Shown: positions 7,774 to 16,247, counted from the stretch's first letter. The stretch is 64,000 nucleotides of DNA from Pseudomonas violetae (GCF_023072615.1 NZ_JAKNRW010000023.1:1-64000); one strand, 5' to 3'. A program made the numbers and translations. Notes: generated by a model not told the origin, from the sequence alone.

Positions 7774-8571
7774 ATGAAAATTGATCTGAGCGCAAAACTG
7801 GCGATTGTCAGTGGCAGCACTGCCGGTATCGGCCTGGGCATCAGCAAGGCGTTGGCTGAGGCCGGTGCGACGGTGGTGGTGATAGGCCGGGATACCGCGA
7901 AGGTCGAGCAGGCGCTTGAGAGCATTCGCCAGAGCGTGTCGGGCGCGCAGTTGCGTGGCGTGACGGCGGACCTCGGTACCGCAGAAGGCGCAGAGCAGTT
8001 GTTCGCTGCCGAGCCGCGGGCGGACATCCTGGTGAATAACCTGGGGATCTTCAACGAAGTGGATTTCTTCGACGTGCCAGACAGTGAGTGGGCGCGTTTT
8101 TATGAGGTCAATGTGATTTCCGGCGTGCGCCTTTCCCGGCATTATGTGCCGGACATGGTCAAACAAGGCTGGGGGCGGGTGATTTTTCTGTCCTCGGAAT
8201 CCGGGGTGGCAACGCCGGCCGACATGATCAATTACGGCGTGACCAAGAGTGCTAACCTCGCGGTGTCCCACGGCCTGGCCAAGCGGCTGGCGGGCACTGG
8301 TGTGACGGTCAACGCGATTTTGCCGGGCCCGACGTTCACCGACGGCCTGGAGCAGATGCTCAAAGATGTCATTGCCGAGTCCGGCCGCAGCCCCCGGGAT
8401 GAAGCTGACGCCTTTGTACGCAAGGCGCGCCCGACTTCGATTATCCAGCGCGTGGCGGATGTCGAGGAAGTGGCCAATCTGGTGGCTTATATTGCTTCGC
8501 CATTGTCTTCGGCCACCACCGGCGCCGCTTTGCGGGTCGATGGCGGTGTCGTCGATAGCATGGCAATCTGA
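7774..8571 (+). CDS. Short-chain dehydrogenase/reductase
   Basis: A 265-residue classical SDR. The cofactor loop reads SGSTAGIGLGISKAL, with NNLGI (NNAG-like), Ser in LSSESGV and the catalytic YGVTKSA (YxxxK). The residue after strand 2 (VVIGRDTAKV) with Arg suggests NADP preference. The C-terminus GAALRVDGGVVDSM is typical. Start is the ATG at 7774 with GGGA eight bases upstream; a TTG two codons earlier is less likely. It is followed by an SRPBCC gene 32 bases downstream in a probable operon, and both are divergent from the LysR gene. Confidence 0.88.
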   Translation: MKIDLSAKLAIVSGSTAGIGLGISKALAEAGATVVVIGRDTAKVEQALESIRQSVSGAQLRGVTADLGTAEGAEQLFAAEPRADILVNNLGIFNEVDFFDVPDSEWARFYEVNVISGVRLSRHYVPDMVKQGWGRVIFLSSESGVATPADMINYGVTKSANLAVSHGLAKRLAGTGVTVNAILPGPTFTDGLEQMLKDVIAESGRSPRDEADAFVRKARPTSIIQRVADVEEVANLVAYIASPLSSATTGAALRVDGGVVDSMAI

Positions 8572-8603
8572 ATTTTTTGCTTGATCGAGAGAGAGAGAAT
8601 TAC

Positions 8604-9014
8604 ATGGCAACTGCATCAGCGTTCATTGATATCCCGGCGTCGGCCGACGAGGTTTGGCAATTGATTGGCGGCTTTAATTCGCTGCCGGACTGGCTGCCGT
8701 TCATTCCCAAGAGTGAGCTGAGCGAAGGTGGGCGCGTGCGTAGCCTGCAGACCTCGGACGGCGCGGTGGTGGTTGAGCGGCTCGAGTCGTTTGACAACGC
8801 CGGGAAGACCTACAGCTACTCGATTCTGCAGGCGCCGTTTCCAGCGAAGGATTATCTGGCGACGATCCGTGTTGAAGCCCAGGGCGAAGGTACGCGGGTG
8901 ACGTGGTCGGGGCAGTTTGCACCGGTGGGTGTGACCGAGGCAGAAGTGGTGGAGCTGTTCAGCGCTATTTATCAGGGCGGGGTGCAAGCTTTGCGGGCCA
9001 ATTATCCCGTGTAA
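8604..9014 (+). CDS. SRPBCC-family lipid/ligand-binding protein
   Basis: A 136-residue protein with START/polyketide-cyclase-like features: SAFIDIPASADEVWQLIGGF, LPDWLPFIPKSEL, VERLESFDNAGKTYSYSIL and a long C-terminal helix ending VQALRANY. These small helix-grip proteins bind hydrophobic ligands, and some are cyclases or dehydratases. Located directly downstream of the SDR gene with GAGAGAGAG before the ATG, it probably works on the same, unknown, substrate. Confidence 0.85.
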   Translation: MATASAFIDIPASADEVWQLIGGFNSLPDWLPFIPKSELSEGGRVRSLQTSDGAVVVERLESFDNAGKTYSYSILQAPFPAKDYLATIRVEAQGEGTRVTWSGQFAPVGVTEAEVVELFSAIYQGGVQALRANYPV

Positions 9015-9077
9015 ACCCGATCGGCATGCGGGGGCCGGTGCCTGGCATTGAGCATGAGTGTCGCCTGGCACGGCCTC

Positions 9078-9097
9078 ATCGCGAGCCAGCTCGCGAT
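9078..9097. repeat. Single REP-like hairpin
   Basis: ATCGCGAGCCAGCTCGCGAT is a near-perfect palindrome resembling one arm of the GCGAGC-type REPs elsewhere in the window. It lies between the convergent SRPBCC and histidine kinase genes. Confidence 0.6.
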
Positions 9098-9106
9098 AGC
9101 GGTGGG

Positions 9107-10504
9107 TCAGTTGACAGCAATGTTCGGCGGTTGCCGGCACTCCAGCGCCAAGCGTGCACCGCCCAGTTCGCTTTCACCGACCTCCAGTGTGAAGCCATGG
9201 AGGCTGACGATGGCTGCGACGATCGACAGGCCCAACCCGAACCCGCTTTGCTGATTGCCGCCTTCGGCGCGATAGAAGCGCTGAAACACGGCTTCTCTCT
9301 CCGCCAGCGCAATACCAGGGCCGGAATCGTGCACTTCGATTCGCGTATGCCCACTCTCGGCGATCCCGCGCAAAATCACCTCGCCACCGGGCGCAGTGAA
9401 CTTGATCGAGTTGCTCAGCAGGTTGGCCACGGCTTCGAACAACAATGCCCGATCGCCATTGAGCGGCGGCAACGTATCCGGCAGCTGCAGCTTGAACGTC
9501 AGTTCGCCTTCTTCCGCCAGTGGCAAGTAGAAATCATGCAGCTCCTGCAACATTGGCAACGGATCCAGCTGGACAAAACCGGAGCGCCGCTGCCTGTCTT
9601 CCAGTTCGGAAATCCGCAACAAACCACGGAAGCGTGCCATCAGGGTATCCGCTTCACCGAGCACCGAGTCCAGTTGTGTGGCCAGGGGTGAGCCCTCGTC
9701 CGCCTGTTGTTGAATCCGATACAGCTGCGCCCGCAGGCGCGTCAGTGGCGTGCGCAGGTCGTGGGCGATGTTGTCGCAGACGCCCTTGACCTCGTTCATC
9801 AGGCGCTCGATGCGCTCAAGCATGGCGTTGACGATGGCGGCCAGCATGTCCAGTTCGTCGCGGCGATTGGACAGCGGCAGGCGGCGGGTCAGGTCGCCGG
9901 CGACTATCGCCTCGGCGCTGGCCTGGATTGCGCGAATCCGCCGCAGGGGCCGGCGGCGCAACAGGTGCCAGCCAGCAATGCCTGGAAGAACGGTCAGGGT
10001 CACGCCCCAGAACAGCGCGTGCAGGATGATCCGGGTTACGGCAAACAGCGAGCCGTTGTCGCGCACCAGGATCAGCCAGCGACCGTCCAGGGTCTGGGTG
10101 GCGACCGCGTCACAGCTGTCAGCGGGCAGGCTCGGGTCGTCGGAATCTGCGCAGTCGCCAAGCATGTGGATCTTGCCGTCCAGCGGCAGGCCTTTGGGTA
10201 TGTGGTCCAGCGCGCCACTGAGGTAGCGGTGCTGATCGTCGAACAGGCCATAGGCGTCGATGCCGCGAATGTCGAAGGTCATGCTGACGGCGAGGGCGTC
10301 GAGCAGCTGCTGGCCTTGAAAATGCGAGAACAGATGCTGGCGTTGCAGCAGCGAATGCTTGGCCAGATTGTCGAGGTAGGTGGACACCTCGTAATACATC
10401 ACCCCCATCAAGATTCCGCTCCAGATCACGAACAGTGAACTGTAGAGCGCCAGCAAGCGGCTGCTGGAGGAGCGCCAGCCGTTAGAGGGGTTCGGCAATG
10501 ACAT
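9107..10504 (-). CDS. Membrane sensor histidine kinase
   Basis: A 465-residue protein. Helices lie near residues 16-38 and 160-180 and flank a periplasmic region with a Cys pair (GDCADSDDPSLPADSC) that could form a disulfide. Then HAMP (RRPLRRIRAIQASAEAIVAGDL), HisKA with the phospho-acceptor in NIAHDLRTPLTRLR, and an HATPase with LLSNSIKF (N box), DSGPGIAL (G1) and GFGLGLSIV (G2). It phosphorylates the response regulator encoded just upstream; the two reading frames overlap by 23 bases. The stimulus is not known. Confidence 0.9.
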   Translation of the reverse strand: MSLPNPSNGWRSSSSRLLALYSSLFVIWSGILMGVMYYEVSTYLDNLAKHSLLQRQHLFSHFQGQQLLDALAVSMTFDIRGIDAYGLFDDQHRYLSGALDHIPKGLPLDGKIHMLGDCADSDDPSLPADSCDAVATQTLDGRWLILVRDNGSLFAVTRIILHALFWGVTLTVLPGIAGWHLLRRRPLRRIRAIQASAEAIVAGDLTRRLPLSNRRDELDMLAAIVNAMLERIERLMNEVKGVCDNIAHDLRTPLTRLRAQLYRIQQQADEGSPLATQLDSVLGEADTLMARFRGLLRISELEDRQRRSGFVQLDPLPMLQELHDFYLPLAEEGELTFKLQLPDTLPPLNGDRALLFEAVANLLSNSIKFTAPGGEVILRGIAESGHTRIEVHDSGPGIALAEREAVFQRFYRAEGGNQQSGFGLGLSIVAAIVSLHGFTLEVGESELGGARLALECRQPPNIAVN

Positions 10505-11165
10505 AACCCGACCCTCGCACGGTCCGAATCAGTGGGGCATTGCCAGGTGGATCGATCTTTTTGCGCAGGCGGCCGATATGCACGTCGATGAGATTGGTGC
10601 CGGGGTCGAAGTGATAACCCCAGACCTCTTCGAAAATCATCATGCGCGAGAGGATCTGCCCGGTATTGCGCATCAGAAACTCGAGCAATTTGTATTCGGT
10701 GGGCAGCAGTGCCAGCAGTTGGCCGTCGCGACTGGCTTCGTGGCTGATCAGGTTCAGCTCCAAGTCCGCGACGCGCAACGTGGTCACCTGTGCGGTGACG
10801 GTGTTCTGTCGGCGCAGCAGGACCTCCACCCGGGCCGCCATTTCATCGGTGGCGAAGGGCTTGGTCAGGTAATCGTCACCGCCTGCGCGCAAGCCGCGAA
10901 CCCGCTCATCGACGTCCGAGAGCGCGCTGATCATCAGGATGGGCGTGGTCACGCCCATGGTGCGCAAGGTCGTGACAATTGCCAGGCCGTCCAGCTCGGG
11001 CAGCATGCGGTCGAGGGTGATCAGGTCATAGTCGCCACTGACTGCCCGCTCCAGGCCTTCACGGCCGTTATCCACCCACTCCACGTCGAGGCCATGGCTA
11101 CTGAGTTCGGCAACGATTTCCCGGGCGGTCACGGCGTCGTCTTCGATGGTCAAGATTCGGGTCAT
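10482..11165 (-). CDS. OmpR-family response regulator
   Basis: A 227-residue protein. The receiver (residues 1-120) shows ILTIEDD, the phospho-acceptor LITLDRMLPELDG and the Lys in YLTKPF. A winged-helix output domain follows (LLPTEYKLLEFLMRN, LIDVHIGRLRKKID, IRTVRGSGYVI). Start was placed at MTRILTIEDD; an in-frame start 42 bases upstream adds residues with no receiver similarity. It forms a two-component system with the overlapping kinase gene. Its start is divergent from the Cys-rich secreted protein gene at 11314, a plausible target. Confidence 0.9.
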   Translation of the reverse strand: MTRILTIEDDAVTAREIVAELSSHGLDVEWVDNGREGLERAVSGDYDLITLDRMLPELDGLAIVTTLRTMGVTTPILMISALSDVDERVRGLRAGGDDYLTKPFATDEMAARVEVLLRRQNTVTAQVTTLRVADLELNLISHEASRDGQLLALLPTEYKLLEFLMRNTGQILSRMMIFEEVWGYHFDPGTNLIDVHIGRLRKKIDPPGNAPLIRTVRGSGYVIAEPL

Positions 11166-11313
11166 AAGGCTGGCCTGATAGTCGGTTCGTGGCGAGGATG
11201 CAGGCATTTTGCCAAGAAATACTCCCGACTTTTTAAATTAACTTTCATGTTGCTTTAGTAGGCGGAAACACGCATTGATATCATAAAGCCATAATTTACT
11301 AAGGAGTTGCACC

Positions 11314-11649
11314 GTGCGCACGTTGCCTGGCCATGGCTGGATGCCAATGTTGATATTGCTGCTCATGACTATCAGTACGTACGCCTGGGCTGCCAATACA
11401 CCTTGTTCGGGTAAAAAAGGAGGCATCGATCGTTGTGACGGGGATTTGTTCCTCTGCAACGACGGGTCTATCAGCGGCTCGAAAAAGAGTTGCTCGGCCA
11501 TGTTCGGCACCCAGCACCAGGCCCGTCCGCAGACCCTGCTTGAAGGTGCGGATGGTTGTGCCTGCGGGACTGGAGCATTCTGCACCGGCCCCAGGGGTGG
11601 GGTGTATTGCCTCACGCCTGCCGGTAACAAGAGCTATAAGCGCAAGTAA
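11314..11649 (+). CDS. Small secreted Cys-rich protein with basic-adaptor-like C-terminus
   Basis: A 111-residue protein starting at GTG, preceded by AAGGAG with ideal seven-base spacing. Residues 1-26 are a signal peptide ending AWA. The mature chain has eight Cys (CSGKKGGIDRCDGDLFLC, KKSC, GCACGTGAFC and a final YC). The C-terminal CTGPRGGVYCLTPAGNKSY resembles the TGPKGGRYxxxxxGxKxY motif of PBCV-type basic adaptor domains. Function is unknown. It is divergent from a two-component regulator gene with 148 bases between them. Confidence 0.75.
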   Translation: MRTLPGHGWMPMLILLLMTISTYAWAANTPCSGKKGGIDRCDGDLFLCNDGSISGSKKSCSAMFGTQHQARPQTLLEGADGCACGTGAFCTGPRGGVYCLTPAGNKSYKRK

Positions 11650-11765
11650 CGCCTGTGCAATGCATAAAACCCGCTGATATCGGCACTTCGTTGCAATTTG
11701 CAAGGAATTGGGAAGTTCAAAATTTATAATGCATTGAATTAAAACGATTTATCAAAAAATAGCGC

Positions 11766-11782
11766 TTGGCACGCCGACTGCA
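11766..11782 (+). promoter_or_regulatory. Candidate sigma-54 (RpoN) promoter
   Basis: TTGGCACG-CCGA-CTGCA matches the RpoN -24/-12 consensus TTGGCACG-N4-TTGCA with one change; GG and GC are ten bases apart as required. It sits 53 bases upstream of the 310-residue membrane protein gene. The call rests on motif match only. Confidence 0.5.
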
Positions 11783-11835
11783 ATTATTCAGGCAGCTACT
11801 TGTAACAACATCTTTCCTGCCTGGAGCGACAAATA

Positions 11836-12768
11836 ATGAATAGATCCTCGGATGGTTTCTATCCTGCCGCAGAAGAATCAAACGCGCGGTCGGGCGTTTC
11901 CTGGGCGGCGATTTTCGCCGGTGCCGCTGCTGCGGCGGCGTTGTCGCTGATCCTGGTATTGCTGGGCTTCGGTCTCGGCTTCTCGGCAGTTTCCCCGTGG
12001 GCCAATGAGGGCGTGAGCGCCAAGGGCCTGGGCATTTCCACGATCGTCTGGTTGGCGTTCACGCAAATCGTCGCATCGGGCCTGGGTGGCTACATTGCAG
12101 GCCGCCTGCGGGTCAAATGGGCCAACATGCACGGGGATGAAGTCTATTTCCGTGACACCGCCCATGGCTTCCTCTCCTGGTGCGTTGCAACGCTGGTGGC
12201 CGCGACCCTGGTGGTCGGTTCGGTCAGCAGCATCATCAGCGGCGGTGTGCAAGCCGGTGCCAGTGCGGTCGGCGGTGCCGCCAGCATGGCAACCCAGGCT
12301 GCAGGTTCTGCAGCCGGTAATACCGACAGCGATCAGTACGGCTACTTCATTGACAGCCTGTTCCGTGACGATCGTCCAGCCGCCGTCAGTGATGACGCCG
12401 CCCGTGGCACCGTCACCCGCATCTTCGTACGCAGCCTCAATGACGGCCAACTCGCCGCCGAAGACCGTGCCTACCTTGCGCAACTGGTCGCCCAGCGCAC
12501 CAACTTGACCCAGGCCGATGCCGAACGTCGTGTTGACGAAGTGTATGCCCGCACCCAGAAAGCGGTGGCCGATGCCAAACAGGCTGCCAAGGAAGCGGCT
12601 GACACCGCTGCCAAAGTTGCTGCGAGCACCACTTTGTGGATGTTCGTTGCCCTGCTGATCGGTGCCTTCTTCGCCAGTTTCGCCGCCACCTTCGGCGGTC
12701 GTCGTCGCGATGCCGTGGTGTATGTCGAATCTGATGCCTACGTCACCACCAACAACTCTATTCGTTAA
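11836..12768 (+). CDS. Conserved membrane protein of unknown function
   Basis: A 310-residue protein. Residues 20-55 form an Ala-rich hydrophobic helix (WAAIFAGAAAAAALSLILVL), a second is near 70-90 with a GGYIAGRL motif, a third near 110-135, and a last helix at 265-290. The middle section is a soluble Ala-rich helical domain (RAYLAQLVAQRTNLTQADAE, then KAVADAKQAAKEAADTAAKV), probably coiled. I do not recognise a named family; similar proteins are common in Pseudomonas. An RpoN-like promoter lies upstream and a 24-residue hydrophobic microprotein is encoded 15 bases downstream. Confidence 0.8.
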   Translation: MNRSSDGFYPAAEESNARSGVSWAAIFAGAAAAAALSLILVLLGFGLGFSAVSPWANEGVSAKGLGISTIVWLAFTQIVASGLGGYIAGRLRVKWANMHGDEVYFRDTAHGFLSWCVATLVAATLVVGSVSSIISGGVQAGASAVGGAASMATQAAGSAAGNTDSDQYGYFIDSLFRDDRPAAVSDDAARGTVTRIFVRSLNDGQLAAEDRAYLAQLVAQRTNLTQADAERRVDEVYARTQKAVADAKQAAKEAADTAAKVAASTTLWMFVALLIGAFFASFAATFGGRRRDAVVYVESDAYVTTNNSIR

Positions 12769-12783
12769 ACCAGGAGAAACCTC

Positions 12784-12858
12784 ATGCGCTCACTACTGTT
12801 GTTCTTTCTCGGTGTACCGATCCCGATCATTATCCTGATCGCCCTGTTTATGCACTGA
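12784..12858 (+). CDS. 24-residue membrane microprotein
   Basis: The reading frame encodes MRSLLLFFLGVPIPIIILIA followed by LFMH. It is a single hydrophobic helix with a central VPIPII kink and a positive N-terminus. AGGAGA lies nine bases before the ATG, which is as strong as any ribosome-binding sequence nearby, and a good terminator follows 22 bases after the stop. It sits 15 bases after the 310-residue membrane protein gene and is probably co-transcribed. Proteins of this pattern recur across proteobacteria as far as I recall; function is unknown. It is too short for usual gene finders. Confidence 0.75.
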   Translation: MRSLLLFFLGVPIPIIILIALFMH

Positions 12859-12880
12859 TAGTTCTGGAGCTTGCGCTCCT

Positions 12881-12913
12881 GCCGCTTCTGCCCTTGGTAG
12901 AAGCGGCGTTTTT
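12881..12913 (+). terminator. Rho-independent terminator
   Basis: GCCGCTTCT at 12881-12889 pairs with AGAAGCGGC at 12899-12907 around a nine-base loop, followed by GTTTTT. It ends the membrane protein/microprotein transcript. Confidence 0.85.
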
Positions 12914-12927
12914 ATGTGGGGGGCGAT

Positions 12928-13539
12928 TCATTCAGTCGGTGTGTTCAGGAATTCTTCCAACTGCTCGGCATACTCGGTAAACGCGTTGATCCGTGGAAAC
13001 CGCTCACTGTCCACCTGCTCCGGTACCACCAACTTGGAGAAGTTCCATGCCACCGCCACGCTGATGCCGGCTTGGCCGATCGAGCCATCAGTCGTCAGCG
13101 GGTCGAACTCCAGTTCGCGCTCAAGCGCCGAATACGCCGCTGCCAATTGTCCCTCCACCCGCTCCACCCAGGGTTCATATTGAATCTCGGCCGGCCGAAG
13201 GGTGCGTTCGTAATAGAGCTGCACGGATTTTTCGCAGGCGGCCAGCGCCAGGCCAGTCAGGCGCAATGCGCGCAAGCGTTGATCGAGTTCGCCGGGCATC
13301 AGTGTCCTACCAGGGCTGGCCAGCGCCTCCAAGTAATCGATGATCAGCGTTGAATCGATCAGTACATCGCCGTTGTCCAGCACCAGGGTCGGCGCCTTCA
13401 CCACCGGGTTGATCTGCTGGAATTGCTCGAAGTGCCGAAACACCGAGACCGATTGATGTTCCAGAGGGATGCCCAGGCACTTGGCGGAAATAGCGACGCG
13501 CCGCACGTAGGGCGAGTCGAGCATGCCGATCAGCTTCAT
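12928..13539 (-). CDS. Glutathione S-transferase family protein
   Basis: A 203-residue protein with an N-terminal thioredoxin-like domain (MKLIGMLDSPYVRRVAISAK, then NPVVKAPTLVLDNGDVLIDS with the cis-Pro and the SNAIL-like DS) and an all-helical C-terminal domain. The residue at the usual catalytic position (SPYVRR) is Ser. AAGGAGA precedes the ATG. Substrate is not predictable. It is followed on its 3' side by the terminator of the opposite-strand membrane gene. Confidence 0.88.
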   Translation of the reverse strand: MKLIGMLDSPYVRRVAISAKCLGIPLEHQSVSVFRHFEQFQQINPVVKAPTLVLDNGDVLIDSTLIIDYLEALASPGRTLMPGELDQRLRALRLTGLALAACEKSVQLYYERTLRPAEIQYEPWVERVEGQLAAAYSALERELEFDPLTTDGSIGQAGISVAVAWNFSKLVVPEQVDSERFPRINAFTEYAEQLEEFLNTPTE

Positions 13540-13902
13540 AGATATTCTCCTTGGGGATGGCCATAGCGGAGGCTGAACCTTAGCTCAGGTTCAGCGCGGT
13601 GCAATATATGAAGAGGTGAGCCGCCGTTTATCTCCTCAATACAGCCACCCGATTGAATTTCTTGCTATAAACGCACTCCGATAACCACTGCAACGACTGC
13701 CGTAGAGCATTTTCGGGGTCTTGTCGGACGAATTCACTGTCTTTTCAGTTGCTGAGGCCTCAAGTCGGCCTTAGACTGCCGCCCCTCGTAAATTGAGTGC
13801 CGGGTGGCGCTTGGAATAAATGGCGCCTTTGCGTTGGCCTTCCCAGGCCCAGCGGAACGCTCCCTAATTCGCCTTAATGCACGTTTTTTTATAGAGATAT
13901 CA
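13540..13902. other. Intergenic region between divergent GST and DksA-like genes
   Basis: 363 bases without a supported gene. It must hold promoters in both directions. On the right side a leader of the DksA-like gene contains a GGCC/GGCC hairpin near 13838-13855 followed by a T-rich CACGTTTTTTTATAG. No clear operator was recognised. Confidence 0.5.
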
Positions 13903-14307
13903 ATGACAAAGGACAAGTTGCTGGCCATGCCGGCGGATGACTACATGAATGCCGAGCAACATGCTTTTTTCTCCGAGCTGTTGCAAAACATGAAAGTTGA
14001 AACCCATGAGCGCATCGAACAGAACCGCATCGCCATCGAGAGCCTGGACACCCCAGCCGATCCGGCCGACGCTGCTTCCGTTGAAGAAGAGCGCACCTGG
14101 CTGGTGAACGCGATCGATCGCGACCAGCGCATGCTGCCTCAGTTGGAACAAGCCCTGGAACGCATCAAGGAAGACAGCTTCGGCTGGTGCGATGACAGCG
14201 GCGAGGCTATTGGCCTCAAGCGTCTGCTGATCAGCCCGACCACCAAGTACTGCATCGAAGCGCAAGAGCGTCACGAACAGATCGACAAGCACCAGCGTCA
14301 GGCCTGA
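13903..14307 (+). CDS. DksA/TraR-family protein with incomplete zinc finger
   Basis: A 134-residue protein. An N-terminal coiled coil (residues 15-80) is followed by EERTWLVNAIDRDQRMLPQL and a C-terminal zinc-finger-like fold, DSFGWCDDSGEAIGLKRLL and PTTKYCIEAQERHEQ. In DksA four Cys bind zinc; here each CxxC pair retains only its first Cys (WCDDS and YCIEA), as in the zinc-independent DksA2 type. DksA proteins enter the RNA polymerase secondary channel and act with ppGpp. Whether this one does cannot be read from sequence; the DxxDxA tip is not obvious. It is shorter than DksA (about 150). Confidence 0.8.
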   Translation: MTKDKLLAMPADDYMNAEQHAFFSELLQNMKVETHERIEQNRIAIESLDTPADPADAASVEEERTWLVNAIDRDQRMLPQLEQALERIKEDSFGWCDDSGEAIGLKRLLISPTTKYCIEAQERHEQIDKHQRQA

Positions 14308-14328
14308 TTTCGTTTCGTAGCGCTTCAA

Positions 14329-14390
14329 TCGCGGGCAAGCCCGCTCCCACAAGGTTTGCGTTGAACCGGTGGGAGCGGGCTTGCCCGCGA
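14329..14390. repeat. REPIN palindrome, GCGGGCAAGCCCGCTCCCAC type
   Basis: TCGCGGGCAAGCCCGCTCCC and GGGAGCGGGCTTGCCCGCGA form two facing arms about 20 bases apart, followed by TGTTTTTG. It lies 22 bases after the DksA-like stop and may also work as its terminator. Confidence 0.9.
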
Positions 14391-14526
14391 TGTTTTTGCA
14401 CGCCTGCAGAAAACCTCACACTTCTATTGATCTGCTGCAATACCACGACTAATGGACCATGGATAATGGCCATGTAGTGGCGTTAAATGTGGATACAACA
14501 ATTAGAAGACGCGTGGGGTGACGAAG

Positions 14527-16128
14527 ATGACGAGAGACGGATCTCTGGTTGGGCCAGTGCCGGCACCAGTACCGGCAACCCGCAACCGTTGGCTCACGCC
14601 GACGCTGCAAAGTATCGCGCTGCTGCTCCTGCTATTGGGGATCGCGCTGGGTGGTTGGTCGCTGACTATCGGCCTGCCGCTGGCGATGCTGATCATCTGG
14701 CTGCCGCGGCTACGGCAACGCAACACCCCTGAGGCGCCAGCCGACAAGTCCGACGGCATCGCCGAGTTGACCCGCGATCTTTCCTACGCCACCAGCCACA
14801 ATGCGTTGTCAGCCGCTGGAGTGGCGTACTCGGTCAAGCAACTGGCCGACCGCCTGCAGTCGCAGCTTGGCGCGGCTGCGCAAATCGTCAGCAACGCCGA
14901 AGTCCTGATCGCCACAGAGCAAGTCACTTCGCAGCTCAGCCAGCAAGCCCTGAGCGCAGCCAGCGAGGCTCATCACAGCAGCGCGGCCGGGCGTTCGGAA
15001 CTGGTCGAGTCGATCGCGCGTATGCACCAACTCAGTCAGCGCGCCAGCAGCAGCCGGGAAATGATCGAAGCCTTGAGCTTGCGCAGTGACGACATCCAGC
15101 GGGTCACACTGGTGATCCAGTCCATTGCCAGCCAGACCAACCTGCTGGCCTTGAATGCGGCCATCGAGGCGGCGCGAGCAGGTGAACATGGCCGTGGCTT
15201 TGCGGTGGTCGCCGATGAGGTGCGCGGCCTGGCGGCGCGCACCGCGACAGCGACCGGCGAAGTTGGTGAGATGGTTGCCGATATCCAGCAACGCACGGCG
15301 CAAGTGGTGGAACAGATTCGTCAATTGTCCAGCGACCTGGATCAGGGGGTTGAACAGGTTGAGCAAACCGGACAGCACCTGGAGAACATCGCGCGGCTGG
15401 CAGCTGGGGTCGAAAACCAGGTCGGCGAGATCGCCCAGGGCGCGGCGACCAACCGCGAGCAACTGGACAGCCTGTTCCACGCCATTGAGCAGATGCGCAG
15501 CGATCTGGGTGTCAGCGACCAGCAGACTCAGCGACTGGCCCTGGCAGCGGTGCAAATGGAAGGGCAGGCCGAAACCATCAGTGAGCGACTCGCCGAGGTT
15601 GGACTGGATGATTACCACCAACGCATCTACGACCTTGCCCGTGAAGGCGCGAGTCAGATCACGGCGCGTTTCGAGGCCGATATCGACCAGGGCCGTGTCA
15701 GCCTCGAGGACCTGTTCGACCGCAACTACCAAGTGATCCCCAACACTAATCCCGGCAAGTTCCAGACCCGGTTTGATCGTTATACCGACCAGATGTTGCC
15801 GGCCATTCAGGAGCCGCTGCTGACGCGTCACGAGGGCCTGGTGTTCGCCATCGCCTGTACCCAGCAAGGCTACGTGCCCACCCACAACAAGGTGTTCAGC
15901 CAGCCGCTGACGGGCGATGCGCAGGTGGATGCGCTGCACAATCGTACCAAGCGCAAGTTCGCCGATCGTACCGGCATTCGCTGCGGCAGCCACCAGCAAC
16001 CCGTGCTGCTGCAAACCTATACCCGCGACACCGGGGAATTGATGCACGATCTCTCGGTGCCGATCCTGCTCAAAGGACGTCACTGGGGTGGTTTGCGGTT
16101 GGGCTATAAACCGCAAAGCCCCCGCTGA
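14527..16128 (+). CDS. Methyl-accepting chemotaxis protein with C-terminal sensor-like domain
   Basis: A 533-residue protein. Two adjacent N-terminal helices (residues about 25-65) with almost no periplasmic loop anchor it. The signalling domain follows, with the hairpin tip QTNLLALNAAIEAARAGEHG and RGFAVVADEVRGLAARTATA. After it comes a C-terminal domain of about 170 residues (YQVIPNTNPGKFQTRFDRYT, RTGIRCGSHQQPVLLQTY, then LSVPILLKGRHWGGLRLGY) that looks like a PAS/Cache-type sensor placed in the cytoplasm. There is no HAMP. A GGGGTGA sequence five bases before the ATG favours this start over the GTG nine bases earlier. Ligand unknown. Confidence 0.85.
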   Translation: MTRDGSLVGPVPAPVPATRNRWLTPTLQSIALLLLLLGIALGGWSLTIGLPLAMLIIWLPRLRQRNTPEAPADKSDGIAELTRDLSYATSHNALSAAGVAYSVKQLADRLQSQLGAAAQIVSNAEVLIATEQVTSQLSQQALSAASEAHHSSAAGRSELVESIARMHQLSQRASSSREMIEALSLRSDDIQRVTLVIQSIASQTNLLALNAAIEAARAGEHGRGFAVVADEVRGLAARTATATGEVGEMVADIQQRTAQVVEQIRQLSSDLDQGVEQVEQTGQHLENIARLAAGVENQVGEIAQGAATNREQLDSLFHAIEQMRSDLGVSDQQTQRLALAAVQMEGQAETISERLAEVGLDDYHQRIYDLAREGASQITARFEADIDQGRVSLEDLFDRNYQVIPNTNPGKFQTRFDRYTDQMLPAIQEPLLTRHEGLVFAIACTQQGYVPTHNKVFSQPLTGDAQVDALHNRTKRKFADRTGIRCGSHQQPVLLQTYTRDTGELMHDLSVPILLKGRHWGGLRLGYKPQSPR

Positions 16129-16247
16129 CCGGCAGGTATTGTTACCGGTTCGGCAACGAAGCTGTGCAGGGGCGTTGCTGTTTCCTCGCAGGGAAACTCA
16201 TTAATCTACTGACATAGTTAGGTGGCTAATGAGTTGATCGAGGCAAT

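Noticed and set aside
13540..13902. Riboswitch in the DksA-like leader
   Set aside because: A hairpin is visible but no known aptamer core could be matched.
14329..14390. Insertion sequence ends
   Set aside because: Paired arms are REPIN-sized with no transposase between or near them.
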